DNA of 64,000 bases from Desmodesmus armatus (taxonomy: Eukaryota > Chlorophyta > Chlorophyceae > Sphaeropleales > Scenedesmaceae), in assembly GCA_007449985.2 (NCBI GenBank), contig VIIQ02000025.1, positions 372,001 to 436,000 on the forward strand. Reading direction: 5' to 3'. Below, piece by piece: positions 47,917-60,974 of this stretch (its first letter is position 1; each line of letters starts with the position of its first letter). The notes beneath the pieces are model-generated. The model was not told the DNA's origin. It ran no database searches and worked only from the letters and a program-made list of their open reading frames with translations. The translations under genes and the position numbers were made by a program.

Positions 47917-50900
47917 TCAGTCTGCGTTCTGCATGCGGTGCATCATCTCCTCAATGTTTGGCTTCAGCTCGCCAGCTTGCTGCATCTCCAGCACAATGTC
48001 ACACCCACCCAGCAGCTCGCCCTGGACATACACCTGCAGGGCGACGGCAGCAGCAAACATGCAGCAACAGGGCGTATCAACATGACAGCGCTATGCGCCT
48101 GCAGCCATCAATCCTCAGTCAAATAGTTGCTGCTGCACACGCACCCAGCAGTAGCCTCAGAAGGGACTGCAGGTGCGCCACCAGCATTGTTACCAAGAGG
48201 GGCACTGCACAGTCCCAAGCTCAGCATTACGGTGCTGCTAGCACTGGCCAGCGACGGCCCTGGACGCAACTCTCGACATGTGCCAGGCTCAATCCCATGT
48301 ATGCCACACTGTGGCATGCACCGCTAAAGAAGACAAGACTAGAATCCATGGCAGGCACTTCACATCAGAGGGATGATCACCAAGCGCCACACTGAGTCCG
48401 TCTATTTTTTGTCCTGCCCACCTGTGGGTATGTTGGCCAGCTGCTGAGCTGCTTGAGGCCCTGCCGCACAAACTCATCCCCCATGATGTCAAAGGTGCCG
48501 TAGCTGATGCCGGTGCTGTTGAGCGCATCAACAACCTTCCTGCTGAAGCCGCAGCGGGGTGCGTCGGGGTTGCCCTTCATGAACAGCATGACAGGCTGGC
48601 GCTGCACCAGCGCCTCAAGCTGCTGCTTCTGCTGGGGGGTCAGGCCAGCAGGGGCTGCCACTGGGGCTGGGGCTGGGGCTGCTGCCTGCACAGGATACAA
48701 GCAGGTGTTGCGCACCATGGTTAGCTGCCGTCATGATTCATGCTGCGGTTTTTTATGTTCAACGGTGCTGTGGGCATCATGATTGCACAAGTGTGTTATC
48801 AGAACTCATATTTTTGGCGACAATTGCAGTCCGACCCATGTATGCCGCTCCTCACGACAGACAGCAACCCACAAGACCGAGCCAAGGTGCGCCCAGCAAA
48901 AGCCCTTAAGAATGGCATGACTGCACACCAAAGGCCAGTCACCCACCTGCTGCTGCTGCTTAGGTGGCTGCAGTGCTGCTGGCGCCTTCTCCTGTATCAG
49001 CTGCTGCAGCTCCCCAGTCTGCTGCATCTCCAGCACAATGTCACACCCACCAATCAGCTCCCCGCCCACGTACAGCTGAGGGTATGTCGGCCAATTGCTG
49101 TACTCCTTCAGCGCTTGCCTGCACAGCACAGCACATCACAGCATGTCGCAGCACAGCACCCACCGCGTTACATCACAACATTAGCATAGAGGGGCACCAG
49201 CAATACGGCTCACGATTAGCCATTGCTGCAACCTGGGTGGGGGGGGGGGCTTCCATCAAGCCAAAATAGCGCCAAAACTGGGCTGTTTCATATGTGTGGT
49301 TTCTGCTGCAAATCAGCGCCCTTTCTGCACATTCAGCGACTGCATCAATTTCACAGTAAACCCTATGCTAAACACCCAGCAATACTACCATACAGGGTGT
49401 AAGCACAACAAACCCTTCTGGAACAACACCCAACGTAATCCTAAGACCGCCGCGCTTCATCTAACTTCAGACAGAGGCAATAACAGCCATGCCTGACCTG
49501 CTGCCCTGCACCCCACGCACCTGAGCTCCTCATCCTTGAGTATGTCCACATCCTTCAGCTGCTGCACCCCACTGGCTGTCAGTGCATCAACAACCTTCCT
49601 GCTGAACCCACAGTAGGGTGATGCAGCATTGCCCTTCATGAACAGCACCACAGGAGAGCCGCTCAACAGCGCCTTGATGCGGGACACAACGTCCACAGGC
49701 GCTGCTGCTGCTGGGGCTGGGGCTGCTGCTGCTGCGGGCTTGGTGACTGCTGCTGCACCTGCAGCCGCTAGCTTTGTGACCTTTTCTGTGAGGCCGGGGA
49801 TGTCAGCACCCTCTAGCCGGTCTGTCTCCTTGCCATCCTGCATGGTGTAAGGTGACAAGACAAAGCAATTGTGTGTCATGTACAATCAGCAGTGTGCGCA
49901 GTGAGAACAAAGGGGTAGCATGAGGTGTTCAGACAAATCCCTGCTCCTTGCCGCCGTCATGCCTACCCCATGACATACAAGGACAGAAATACTGGTGCAG
50001 TGGCAGACTCTTGCTGAGCACGTCTATCACATGCGCTCTGACGGCTGCTGTGCGCATGCAAGGTGCTGTAGCGGCAACCAGTGGCAGTCAGCCCTACACG
50101 AGTCTGCTGCCTGTCGTCATGACAGTTCCTGGCCCCCACCTGTAGGAACACAAAGAAGGGGACTGTGGTCACGCCGTACTGCTCTGTCACATCATCAACC
50201 TCCTCTGCCTCAACCTGCACAAGCACAGCAGCAGCAGCAGCAGCAGCAGCAGACAGGCAGCTTTTTGTTTGTGGTCTGTACCCGCGGGGAAAAGGGGGGG
50301 GGGCAAGCGCCCACATGCGCATATCAGCACAACCATGAAGGGGGGCAGCTCACAGGGCTCAGCCTGTCACCCAAGCGCGCGGGACACCCCGTGCAGATGC
50401 TGCAGGGATCCAAGCACTGCTGCTTGCCGTCTACCCCCGCTGCAGCTGAAGTGAGCTGAAGTTGGCAGCAGCCACGTGCATGGATACTGGGCAGTCGTAC
50501 TACTTGTACGGCTACTTGATTGCTATGCTCGTCAGGGTGAAACTTTGCATGAGCTCTCAGGCTGCAGTTCGAGAAGCTTCTACCAGTCCAGCTGGCACCG
50601 AAGCTGCTAGCAACCTAGCAACCATACTGGCCCCACATGTACCTGCAGGTAGGCGATGCCAGCATGCTGCTTGGCCAGTGCTTCCAGCACCTGCTGCATG
50701 TGCTTGCATGGTGCGCTCCAGCTGGCCCAGAAGAACAAAACAGCCTGCATGAGACAACGTATTCAGCCTAGTTCCTTGATCGTGGAACAGCACGCTCTCA
50801 TGATCTTTTGGTACTGCTGCTGCTCCTTATGGCTGTGGCTGACCACCAACCTTGCTGCATGAACTTAAAGCGGACTTCAGGTCTTTTGTGGAGCCGATGG

Positions 50901-50919
50901 TGCGCAGAGCGGCAGCCAT
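47917..50919 (-). CDS. GRXS17: Monothiol glutaredoxin of GRXS17 type (Trx-Grx-Grx)
   Basis: Multidomain cytosolic/nuclear monothiol glutaredoxins bind Fe-S clusters and act in iron handling and redox signalling. Exons, minus strand: 50919-50851, 50744-50643, 50214-50140, 49837-49521, 49118-48947, 48685-48422, 48033-47917. The thioredoxin-like domain comes first ([51 protein letters not shown]). Two glutaredoxin domains follow, each with the CGFS active site ([22 protein letters not shown]), a WPTYPQ loop and a [10 protein letters not shown] motif that binds glutathione. The second ends HRMQNAD. Ala/Pro linkers separate the domains. The thioredoxin motif is WSAPC: the first cysteine is Ser, so this domain is not a disulfide reductase, in line with the family. 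Land-plant GRXS17 has three Grx domains, so this is the shorter form. The start is the first in-frame ATG before the conserved region. Confidence 0.95.
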
Positions 50920-51419
50920 GGCTGGCGCTTCAAACAAGGTACTATAGGTGAGTGCCAACAGATCTCTGTAGTCTTTGAGGTGGACAGGAAGAGCGCTTAT
51001 GGGTGTAAGACAGCCAACAAACACACGAAGTTCACTCTGGGGGCCTCAAGCACACTGCACAACATTATGTCGACATGTGAATATGAGCAGACAGCTTTCA
51101 GCAACCACCACAACCGTCACACAACTGTGCTTCCTCTGCCTCAACCCCTGGGGCCACTCAGATGAGCAGCTGTGCATAGTGAAGGCAGCTGCCAGTGCTG
51201 CAGCACAAAAATTGCTGTCCCTGCTTCCGCACAAGCCACATGTGAGGATCGCCTCTGATTGTGTCAAACAGGTGCCTTAGGCTGCTTAATGGGGGTCTTT
51301 TGAAACTCAGATCTGCTGAAGGTGCTTAGGTGCTAGGGCCAAGCAGCAGCAGCAGGTGCAACGTGCCAACTGACAGCAGCGCAGACGCACAACACCAAGT
51401 TGATCACATAGGCCTCACT
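50920..51419. promoter_or_regulatory. Shared upstream region of the glutaredoxin (-) and second F-box (+) genes
   Basis: Divergent starts are 500 bases apart, so both promoters should lie here. I see no clear TATA box or repeat. Confidence 0.45.
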
Positions 51420-53733
51420 ATGGATGAGGTATCAGTTTCAAGTCAGACATCAATCTCATATTTGCCAAGGGGGTGCCTAGTGCACATCCTGCAGTTCCTG
51501 CAGCTGTCAGAACGCCTGCGCGACTCTGCCGTGGTCAGCAAGGCCTGGGCAGAGGCAGCAGCTGCAGCCACAACCAGCATCAGCAGGAGCCAAGTGGATG
51601 CTCACTGCTGCAGTGCTGTAATACGCTGGGCCAGCACCTGCGCCCAGCAAATGAGCAGCCTGCAGCTGATGGGAGCACCAGCGTCAGATCCTGGCGTTGC
51701 TGCTGTCTTGCAGCCGCTGCCGCTGCCAGCGTTGCAGCAGCTGCACCTGCTGAAGGTCTCTCTGCAGCTAGCAGCCTCAGCACCTTCCTGCGTGAACCCA
51801 CTGCTGACCCTCAGCGCCCTGACGGAGCTGCAGCTGCGCAGCTGTACAGTGCTGCCAGATATGCGGGCCCTCTCAGCACTATCAGCCCTAGCGCACCTGC
51901 AGCGGCTGACGCTCAGCATACCAGTGCCTGCCCTGCAGCAGTCCTCCACACCAGCACCAGAGTGGAGCCTACCCAGCAGCAGCACTTGGTCACACCTCAC
52001 AGCCCTCACACACTTGGATGTGGCAGCTCAGCACAACGTGACAGGGCCTTGGCTGCAGGAGCTTACTGTCATGACGCAGCTGCAGGAGCTGCTGCTGTAC
52101 GCAGGCCACCTCACCACACCGAGGCTAGAGCACCTGCAGCAGCTGCCCTGTCTGCACCTGCTGGACCTGCAGCTTGCACCGCACATCTCCTTCAGCAGCA
52201 GCAGCACCCCAGTGCTGATGCAGATGTCCCAGCTGCGCCGGCTGAGCCTGTTTTGCTGGCAGGAGCTGCAGCCGGCCCTGCTGGCCAGCCTGTCGCAGCT
52301 GCAGCACCTGCAGTTAAGGGCCTGGGCGAAGCGCAGCAGTCCAGCGGAGCTCACAGCATTCCTAGCGGCACTGGCGCAGCTGACACACCTCACAACGATC
52401 TCCCTTCAGGTGTGCATTCGCGGGGGGCCGCAGTTCGCACAGTACGCGCAACGTTCACAAGCATGTGTGTGGCTGCGCTGCATGTGTTGGCTTGTGTTGA
52501 CAGAGTCGCCGCATGTTGACTGGTCCTAGTCCTGATTCGGCGTCAAGCATGGTCGTCACTGCAACAGGCTTGTCAACAAACAGCCTTGACAACCATCTCA
52601 GCACCCTGCAGGTGCTGCATCTTGACAGCAGCGTGCACACATATGTCCCCACAGGCAGGCCTGCCACAGGCCAGTGATATCGGCATATCAGCGCCCTGCT
52701 TCAATTCCTCCTGCTCTCCACTGCTGCTGCAGGAGGTGCTGCTGCTGGTTGACCCAGAGGAGCAGCCACTGGGCAGCATGCAGCAAGGGGAGCTCGCCCC
52801 CGCCGCCTGCGCAGCCCTGACCGCCAGCAGTGCCCTGCACACCCTCGACCTGCACCACGCAGAGCTGCCGCCGGGCGCGTGGGCACTCATGTTCCCAGCC
52901 GACCGGCAGCTGCCTGCGCTGCGGGCCCTGGTCCTCAGCGATGTGACTCAGCAGATGACAGATGCTGAGTTTGAACAGCTGGTGTGTTGCTGCCCTGGGC
53001 TTACGGGCCTCACCCTGCTCAGGGCGCTGCAGTGGGGGGTGAGCGTGGAGCCGCTGCTGCAGCTACCGCAGCTGCAAGAGGTTGAACTGCGGCACCTGCA
53101 CGGGGACTCGGCCATGCGGCTGTATGCGCAGATGACTGGGCTGCGGCGGCTGCACAATGACGATGCCAACGTCAGTATGGCTGGCCTGTCGAGGTTGACG
53201 GCCTTGAAGCGGCTGACACATCTCCACATGCACTGCTCGGCAGACCCTTGGTCGCTGCCGCGCCCCGTCAGCATCAGCAACCAGGTGCGTGGTGTGGGTG
53301 CGTAGCTGCATCTGGGCTTTTGATGATGCTGCGTTGGGTTGTGTGTGCTGCGTGGCAGTAGCGCCGTTGGTGGCAGCTGCCTGCAGCACAAGCACCACGC
53401 GGTCTGCCTGTTGCAACGCCCAATCGGGCGCACCAGCAGCAGCCAGGCTGTGTGTGCCTAGCTTGTAAAGTGCTCCTCGATTGAACTCGCCCTTCTGGCA
53501 CCAGAACTTTGCAATCACTGGTGCTAGAGACAGCGGAGTGCAGCTGTTGCCTGTTTGGCAGGGCTGTTGCCAACAGCAACATGCAGTCTGGTCACCACCA
53601 CCGTTTGCCAACGCAGCATACGTATGCTCTCTTCCATGCTGCTGTGCTGTGCTGTGCTTTGCTGCCTCTGCAGGCTCCCGAGTGGCTTCTGCCTGATGTG
53701 TGGAGTCAGTTGCGGCGCCTGGTGGAAAGCTGA
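51420..53733 (+). CDS. F-box/leucine-rich-repeat protein
   Basis: Likely substrate adaptor of an SCF-type ubiquitin ligase. Exons 51420-52409, 52733-53283 and 53674-53733 join in phase, about 530 residues. The F-box is near the N-terminus: SISYLPRGCLVHILQFLQLS, SAVVSKAWAEAAAAATTSI. Leucine-rich repeats follow in both long exons (LPALQQLHLLKVSLQL, LTELQLRSCTVLPD, LTALTHLDVAAQHN, LRRLSLFCWQELQP, LQEVELRHLHGDS, LKRLTHLHMHCS). The short last exon encodes APEWLLPDVWSQLRRLVES. The similar last exon of the gene at 42514 (NPARCVPNVWSQLQQ) shows the two are relatives. Unlike that gene, this frame is intact. The start is ATG MDEVSVSSQ; the frame stays open further upstream without an ATG. Confidence 0.88.
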
Positions 53734-53854
53734 CTGGCTGGCAGCAGGGCGCTGTACTAGTACTGTTGTTTCGTGAGGAGCTTGCACTATGCTGTTACAT
53801 ATGTGGCTCCTCAACTCAAGTATCTGGCTCCTCGACTTAAGGCAGGGGCAAGTC

Positions 53855-53859
53855 TGTAA
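53855..53859 (+). terminator. TGTAA poly(A) signal of second F-box gene
   Basis: TGTAA 122 bases after the stop codon. Confidence 0.5.
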
Positions 53860-54779
53860 TCTGGTTGTTGGTCTTGCGTGTGCTCATGTTTTTGCCACTG
53901 CTGAGACTGTCCAGCAGCTGTTTGGTTGCCTCTAGGGACGCCTGGCATGTCTGCTGTGTTTTGTGTACAGCCTCTTTGGTGGTTGACGTTGGTATACACC
54001 GTCACAAACAGCTGCACATACAACAGGCAGGGATTGCATGCCGTTGCTTTTGTTTGTGTTTTGTTTGTGGTTTTTACAGTTGATAAAAACCATTGTGTGG
54101 TAAAAGTATTTGAAAACAACTATCACCACACAAACAAAGGGTGTTGCTCCAGGTCTACTTTTTCCTTCTTGCTTGTTTTTTTTCTTCCGATGCATTCAAT
54201 GATTGGTGAGTGACAACCACATGTGTCAAGGTGGTGCTTGGGCGTTGATACCGCACGGTTATATACCGTAAAAAGGTCTTCTGCATTGCGTTGAAGGTTC
54301 CCAGGCCCAAGATGAACGGTATATATGCTTCTGCCAGTCACAGGTTGGACCAACACCTTGTCGGCACGGTGCCGACGGCACCTGCCCAAGCCAGCTGGCG
54401 CATCTGCAGCTGGGAGGTGACCAATCAACACCATAAATAGTTGAGTAAGTTTCGGTAACTTTATCCTACATTACTCTGCTAAAATGGGTTGTGGGGCAAG
54501 GAACATGCCAATACCGTACCGCCCCATCGACTTCCATCGCTTGTCCCAACCTTATGCAGCTGGTAATTTACTTTTTGTTGGTCCCCAGCTCGCATACGAG
54601 TTGATCTGTGAAAGCCCTGTTTGCCCCTGTTTACTGCCTCGTACTGCCCGATATCGCGGGAGCAGTGGGAGTGCTGCACAGATCCAGACCCTCGCACCTT
54701 CATACGCATTTACGGATGCCTTCAATAATCGTATCCGGATACTGAAGCAGCACGCGCGGCCTTTGCCAATCTGCTCAGC
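53860..54779. promoter_or_regulatory. Upstream region of the beta-helix protein gene
   Basis: About 0.9 kb, more AT-rich than its surroundings. It holds two TATA-like sites, TTATATACC (about 54258) and GTATATATG (about 54318), and a small palindrome GTCGGCAC-G-GTGCCGAC near 54359-54375. Either TATA site could serve the gene starting at 54780. The open frame at 54484-54840 has no recognisable motif. Confidence 0.4.
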
Positions 54780-57700
54780 ATGTCAGCAGGCAGCAGGAGT
54801 GTGCATCTGGCGCTCTGGCTTGTTGGGTTTATTGCAGTGACCGGCAGCAGAGGTGATGCTTTGCCGCACCATGATTCAATCACAATGGACCGTGCACACT
54901 TGCAGCAGACGTGTCCTGAGGCTGTGCAGGACGGCAGAGGTGAGTGTTGTGTAGCACCGTGCCAATGAATGAGTGAGTTGGCCAATGATGGTGACTACAA
55001 TAAGCAGTTTTCAAGCTACTTTATACATGATGGAAGGATCGTGATGGCCCTCACAAGCTTCTGTGTTTGAATCAACTCTATGCTGGCAGCAGTGCTAGTT
55101 TGCAGATCCCAGTATATATGCATCGCGTGCCGTGCTGATTCCAGAAGTGGGGCGGCAACGGACGACCGCACACTGTCCAATGAGCTTCAGTTATGGCTCC
55201 GAGATGCAAGATGCAATGTCATGTGCTCATAACTTGTATGCCGCTCTGTGCGCCCGTGGTGTTCGTGCAGGGACCTGCCCCCTGTGGGGATGTCATGGCG
55301 AGGGCTGGAGCAAGACAGGGCTGTTGGGTGACTGGTCCTTTGCTGGCTATGGAGCAGGCCTTGAAGCCATCCCCTCACCCCCAGTGACGGTGGATGTAAA
55401 GCAGGACTTCCATGCTGCTGGCAACGGTGTGACGGATGATACAGCAGCCATCAAAGCAGCAATCGATGCAACCCGGGAAACTGGAGGTGTCATCTACTTC
55501 CCACCTGGAAAGTGAGTGTGCCAGCAAGGATTTCGTTTGATGCAGCAGGGTTAGCTTGAACTCCATACTGTGTGCGTGCAGCTGCTGAGCTGATATGCAG
55601 GGTGACACACTGCAGGCGCTCAGGGCTGCAGGAGCTGCTCAGCTGGATGTAGAGTCTCGTGAGAAAGACTCTTTCAATGATCGGCAGTTCCTGCTACCAC
55701 GCGGCATGCCACACTCTTGCCATTCCCAAGCATATGGAACTGTTGCTGACACCTCTCTTCCTGTCTTACAACGTTGCTGCTGCTGTGGCTGCTGTCCCTG
55801 CCACTTCTGTCCTCCGTGTGTAGGTACATCCTAAGTGAGCAGCTGTTCCTCAGCAGCTACCAGGTGCTGCGGGGTGCAGGCCGGGACCACACCAACCTGC
55901 GCTTCACCAAATCCATGGTCGACCTGCACGGCTGGGGCACAAACCACACCGCAGGCAAAGGGCGCAGCAAGTATACCTGGGCCGGTGCCATGATCAGCAA
56001 CAAGCAGGACAAGGGCGTGTTTGCACCAAATGTGAATCTGCACTTGGGCCATGTGGCCAAGCCGGCTAAGCGGGGTGACACCAGGCTGTACGTGCACCAG
56101 CTGGTGCGCAATGCCAGCAGTGCTGAGCTGCTGATCCAGCCTGGGCAGTGGTATACACTGGCAATGGCAGAGAATGCCCAGGTGAGCTGCAAGCAGCAGC
56201 ACTTGAACATTATGTATACAGCACCCCATGTCTGCCTGAAACAGCCACAGAAGCAGCTGACATGGAGCACAGAACATCAGCTTTGGGATAAGGAGGCATA
56301 GCAGTGCCCAATGTCTGTGGTTTGCACCATTTGTGTGCGGGGTTGCGTTATCGCACAGGCGGTTGCAGCTTGCCAGCTTCGCACCACGCTGCAGCTGTTG
56401 TCAAAGTCAATCATCGGGCGGGGCTTCAATCGAGTCGCGTCTGCACAATGCTGAAGACACCCTAACGCCTCAATGTCACACAAGCGCTTGCTCTTCCCTA
56501 CTGTCCCTGCCCTGCCTTGCCTTGCCCTGCCCTGCCCTGCCCTCGTGCCTTCAGGGTGACCTGGCCCGCATGCTGTACAACAACAAGACAGCGGGGGGCT
56601 ATTCCCTGCGCGCATTCGCCAAGCAGTTCATGCTGACACACATGAGCCGCGTGACAGCTGTGGGCAAGGACTGGATTGAGCTGGAGCGGCCGCTGCATGT
56701 GGATGTCTCCATGACGCACCCAGCTGTGCTGGTAAAGTGAGCAAGCATGGGGATGCAGCAGCGCTGATTCTGAACTTTCCCGGCTACCATCTGATGGCTG
56801 CAGCGGCTGCACTGGGCCGGCTTGTATTGTGGGCACGTTGGTTTAACGGCTGGATCCAGGAGTGAGGGAGTCAGTGCTGCTCCTTGTGCTGTGTGTGCTG
56901 CTGTGTTACAGGACTGCCAACTACAAGGTGACAGGCCTGGGTGTTGAAGACCTGGAGGTGTCATTCCCCTGGACACCTTACATGGGCCACCATGAAGGTG
57001 AGAATACCGCCGCGGGCCCACACCTCTGCACCCACTACTTGACTTGGCTAACCAGTTAACAGCTTCTCTTAGAGCTAACCTCTGGTAACAATGTCCAGGC
57101 TGGAATACAACAAGCTAGTAGCTGGTCAAGCACGTCAGATGTGGAGCTTGTACATATATACATAGCCGTCACTTACACTGTCCGTCGTGTTGCGCAGAGG
57201 CTGGGTACAACGCCATCGAGTTGGTCGGAGCTATCAACAGCTGGGTGCGCCGCATCCGCATCGTCAACGCCGACTCGGGTGTGCGCTTCTACGGCTCCGT
57301 GTTCAACACTATCTCGGACGTGGAGGTCACCAACTCACCATGGACGCGTAAGGGCGGCCGCTGGGTGGGGCGCGAGAGCGGCTGGGTGCTGACAGACATG
57401 GACGGCCACATGGGCATCGCACTGCACTGGGCCAGCCACGACAACCTCGTGGAGAAGTTCAACATCACAGGGTGAGCAGGGCTTTTGCGCCTCAAGCTGC
57501 CTCTATACTTGCGCAACAAGCAGCACTATGTCCAGGCCGTCAAGCCTCAAAGCCTTATGGCTCCCATGTGCTGCAGTGGTGCTGCCTGCTGGGAATCCAA
57601 AGCACTAAATGCATGTGTATGTCACATACAGTACGTGTTGTGTGCTGCAGGACATACTACCATGATCTGCTGGTGGCCGTGTACTCCAGCCGCAATGTGT

Positions 57701-59374
57701 TCCACCAAGGGCGCGGCACTGACCTCTGCCTGGACCACCATGGCAACGCCCCTAACAACAACCTATGGACAGACATTGATGTGGTGAGCACACAGACATC
57801 ACACAGTGCAACAACAGGCACTGTAGCACTGCTGGTGCTACTGCTGATGCACGAGGTTGCCGATGCTGCTTTGCCGCAAGCGCTTGACACCAGCGCCTGC
57901 ATCGTAGAATGTCTTATGCGCCAATTGCCTACTGTTGCCTGCTTTGTGCACCCCTATACAACTGCAGGGCATTGGCAATGGCGCCATGCGCTGGAGTGGT
58001 GATGCCGGCGCCAACCCCTTTGCCGGCAAGCTCAACACCTTCTGGGGCATCCGCGCCAGCGCCCTGCCTGTCAAGGTCGACTATGTTGGCCAGCTGGCAG
58101 CAGCTCGTGTGAGCATGCAGAAAATGCAGCATGCGGCACGGCTGGCGCTGTTCTCACGTCCAGCCGACATCCAGGGCTACCAGCAAATTGTGGTGGATAT
58201 GCCGCTGGATCAGTCCATGCCTACCATACGCGAGGTGAGCTGAGACATGCAAGTTGTTCCAGCTGTAGCTACATGACAGCTTGCCTGCTGAGCATTGCTT
58301 ATGGCGCTTTCGACCGCCCCTTACATGTTCACTGCCGTCTGCTCCACGACAAGCAGCAGCTAGATGTTGTACTGTGGGCTGCAGCTCATGCGCTGCCCTG
58401 ACGCTACTTTCTCGTCCTGCACTCAGCAAGTGTGTCTGCTTTTCCTGCTGTTGCGGCTACCCTACCACCAGGCTGGCGACTGGTTGATCCACTACGACCC
58501 TGACTACAGGGTGTACCCCGGCAACCTGTACACAGCAATGGTGGCCACAGCAGGCTCCAGGCTGCAGCTCAGCCCCAACGGCACATTCCTGTCCGACATG
58601 TACCCCCGCCCAGCTACTGCCAGTGCATGGAAGGCAGTGCCTGTGCAACACCCGGCCGTTGGGAAGCCTGAGCAGCCTAAACTGGACGCTGACTGCCTCA
58701 ACCTGGGCTGCCAGAATGAGAAGAATGCCAGCTGGGCTAGGAGCGCAGTAACAACAGCCAGTGTGTCCAAGCTTGCCAGCAGGCTTATGACCCACAGCAG
58801 CATTGCATCAGACGCAGCGCCGCCTGTGCTCGCGACACATGCGCTGCTCAACCTGAGTAGCAGCGTGGTTCAGTCCACCAGCGACTGGCTTTCAGCTGCT
58901 GGGAAGACTGCGCTGGCAGTTGCAGGGTTGCAGTTGCAGGGTGGCCCCACAGCCAGCACGGCCCCGGAGCTCCCCGTGCATGAGAGGCAGGTCGCTGGGG
59001 AGCTTGCCAGCAAGCTGCGCCAGGTCGTCAGTGTTGCCACCAACCTGCTGGTGACACTGACAGGAGGGATGCCTGCCGAGCCGCCCGCTGAGGCTCCAGC
59101 CATGGCCCAGCTGCGTGAGCTAGAATTGAGTCGGCTCAAGCCTGCTGCCAGCATCACAAGCACGCCTGGGCGTGCGGGCGGGCCTGGCGCCAAGGCTGCA
59201 GCGTCCAAGCCTTCTGCTGCTTTTGAGAGGGCGGTTGGCACTGCAGCCAAGTCAGGAGCCAAGCCCTCTGTGGTGACCGTCATTGCCTCCAGCAGCAGCG
59301 GACAGCAGAAAGCGGCGCCTGCTGCTAGCCCCCCGCAGGTGGTGCACCTGGTGGTGAGCAAGCCAACAAAGTGA
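54780..59374 (+). CDS. Secreted pectate-lyase-like beta-helix protein
   Basis: Predicted extracellular right-handed beta-helix protein of the pectate lyase 3 superfamily, so probably active on, or part of, wall polysaccharide. Exons: 54780-54939, 55271-55511, 55824-56181, 56555-56736, 56912-56997, 57198-57471, 57651-57783, 57968-58234, 58472-59374; all phases agree. A signal peptide starts it (VHLALWLVGFIAVTGSRGDA). Then come GLLGDWSFAGYGAG and the family's opening segment: VDVKQDFHAAGNGVTDDTAA, IKAAIDATRETGGVIYFPPGK, SSYQVLRGAGRDHTNLRF. Helix turns include VTGLGVEDLEVSFP, AIELVGAINSWVRRIRIVNA and NTISDVEVTNSPW. H/D-rich GRGTDLCLDHHGNAPNN may be near the active cleft; I cannot name catalytic residues. 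After DWLIHYDPDYRVYPGNLY, the last 250 residues are Ala/Ser/Pro-rich with no known domain. Confidence 0.88.
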
Positions 59375-60974
59375 CCGTCGGGGCACTCACTGGGCAACAG
59401 TGTGCAGCCCCTGAATGAACCCTTGCACGTCAGAGTTCAGGCTGAACACCATTGATTCGCTTTGTATGCTGAGTTGCTGCTGCAGCTGTGGCCACACAGG
59501 CCTGCTGCTTTCTTTGAATGGCGCTGCTCTCAAAGGTTGGTTTGCAATGAGGCCCCTCATATGAGCCAGGGAAGGGACAGGCCTGTCTTCTGTGTGCGGC
59601 CTGCGCTCTCAGCGCCGCTGGGACGCTTGCGGGCGCCGCCTCAGGAAAAGTTTCCATGATATTGTTGTGTCCACCAATGCATGTTTCCTGAGCACCTGTG
59701 CACCAATATCTGATTTATTCTTTGGTCACCATGTGTTGCTGTTGCTGCCGGGGCCGCCATAGGGCTGGCAGCCATGCTGCATTTATTTCTGACTCGTGTT
59801 CTGTCGCACATAGAGGCATTATATGTCATTGTGTCCAACTTACTTCGAATATAGATAGTTTGCGCAGACGTCACCTACGTCCAGCCAGCTTAGGAAGTTC
59901 GCAGAGTGTGCGCGTGCATGCTGTTGTTGCCGCCGAACGCCGAGGACGTGCTTACAGCATGCGCGCGATGCCCGGCTCATGTATAGATTGTGTCCAACTC
60001 ACTTTGCGGACCATGGCTTGCTGAATTGCCATTCCTTGTGGGCCGCAACAGGCCCATCAGCGCTTGGCGGCCCCGCCCAGGAGCAAAGGCCACTAGGCAC
60101 ATGTGTGACTGGTTGCGATACCAGTGCTTGGGTTTGTCAGTGAGATGAACGGCCAGCCTGTTGCCCGTGTTGTCCACATTGAGAGGCCTGTGCTGGGGAT
60201 CCCATCTGTGGTGCCTTGCAAGATGAAACTGGGCACAGGGGCGCTTGTTGCTGTGTGCAGGGGCTGCAAATCCCGCATCACACAGCATCAACAGCACTGC
60301 TCGCCTTGAAGGCAAGAGGTGGCCTACCTTCCATTGCCGGAGCGAGCGAATAAGGTACATGATGCTGCTAAGCTGGCCCGTGCAGCCGGCAAGGGGTTGT
60401 AGTAAGATCGCAGAGGCTGAAGCTGTCGTGTCTGTCAACGAAATGAAGTGGTTAGTGATGCATATAGCATAGCAAGGGGTTGCCATTTTCAGGACGTGGG
60501 ATACTGTGTATATAGAGAGTGCTGCGTGCCACTCGTGAAGTTCACCATGTGGCGGCTGTTGTAACACATGCTGTCTACCCAGCAAAACCTGCAGTTCATC
60601 TTGGTGAGCACCCCACCCAATGCAGCATATCATTTCTCTGATGACAGCCCTGCTGGAAGACTTTTTACAACCGACAACCGCAAACTAACATGCGGCACAC
60701 GAAACTTTAGCTCCACAGAAGGTAAACCAACACCCTTGCAGCGATGCTGCCTTGGCAACAGTGTTGCTACACAGACAACATGGCCCAGAACACATGTATC
60801 AGTGTCACCCACAAGGTTCACCAGCAGCTAGCAGAAGCAGCTGCAGCCACTGCGGGCTTCCCTCAAGACAGCTGCTGGCTTCCAGCCCACAAGGTCTCCG
60901 ATGAAAGCAGCCTGGACCCGTATCGCACAACAGACCGTGCTGCAACAGCACAAACCCCTCCTCTACAGCCCTCC
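59375..60974. other. Intergenic between convergent beta-helix and TPPII genes
   Basis: 1.6 kb holding both 3' ends. A minus-strand TGTAA at 60669-60665 fits TPPII. The open frame 60568-60831 has no family motif. Nothing else is seen. Confidence 0.5.
60665..60669 (-). terminator. TGTAA poly(A) signal of the TPPII gene
   Basis: TTACA on the plus strand, 306 bases beyond the stop of the minus-strand gene. Confidence 0.45.

Noticed and set aside
54484..54840. 118-residue frame upstream of the beta-helix gene
   Set aside because: No recognisable motif; overlaps the better-supported signal-peptide exon in another frame.
60568..60831. 87-residue frame between the beta-helix and TPPII genes
   Set aside because: No motif; probably within the TPPII 3' UTR region.
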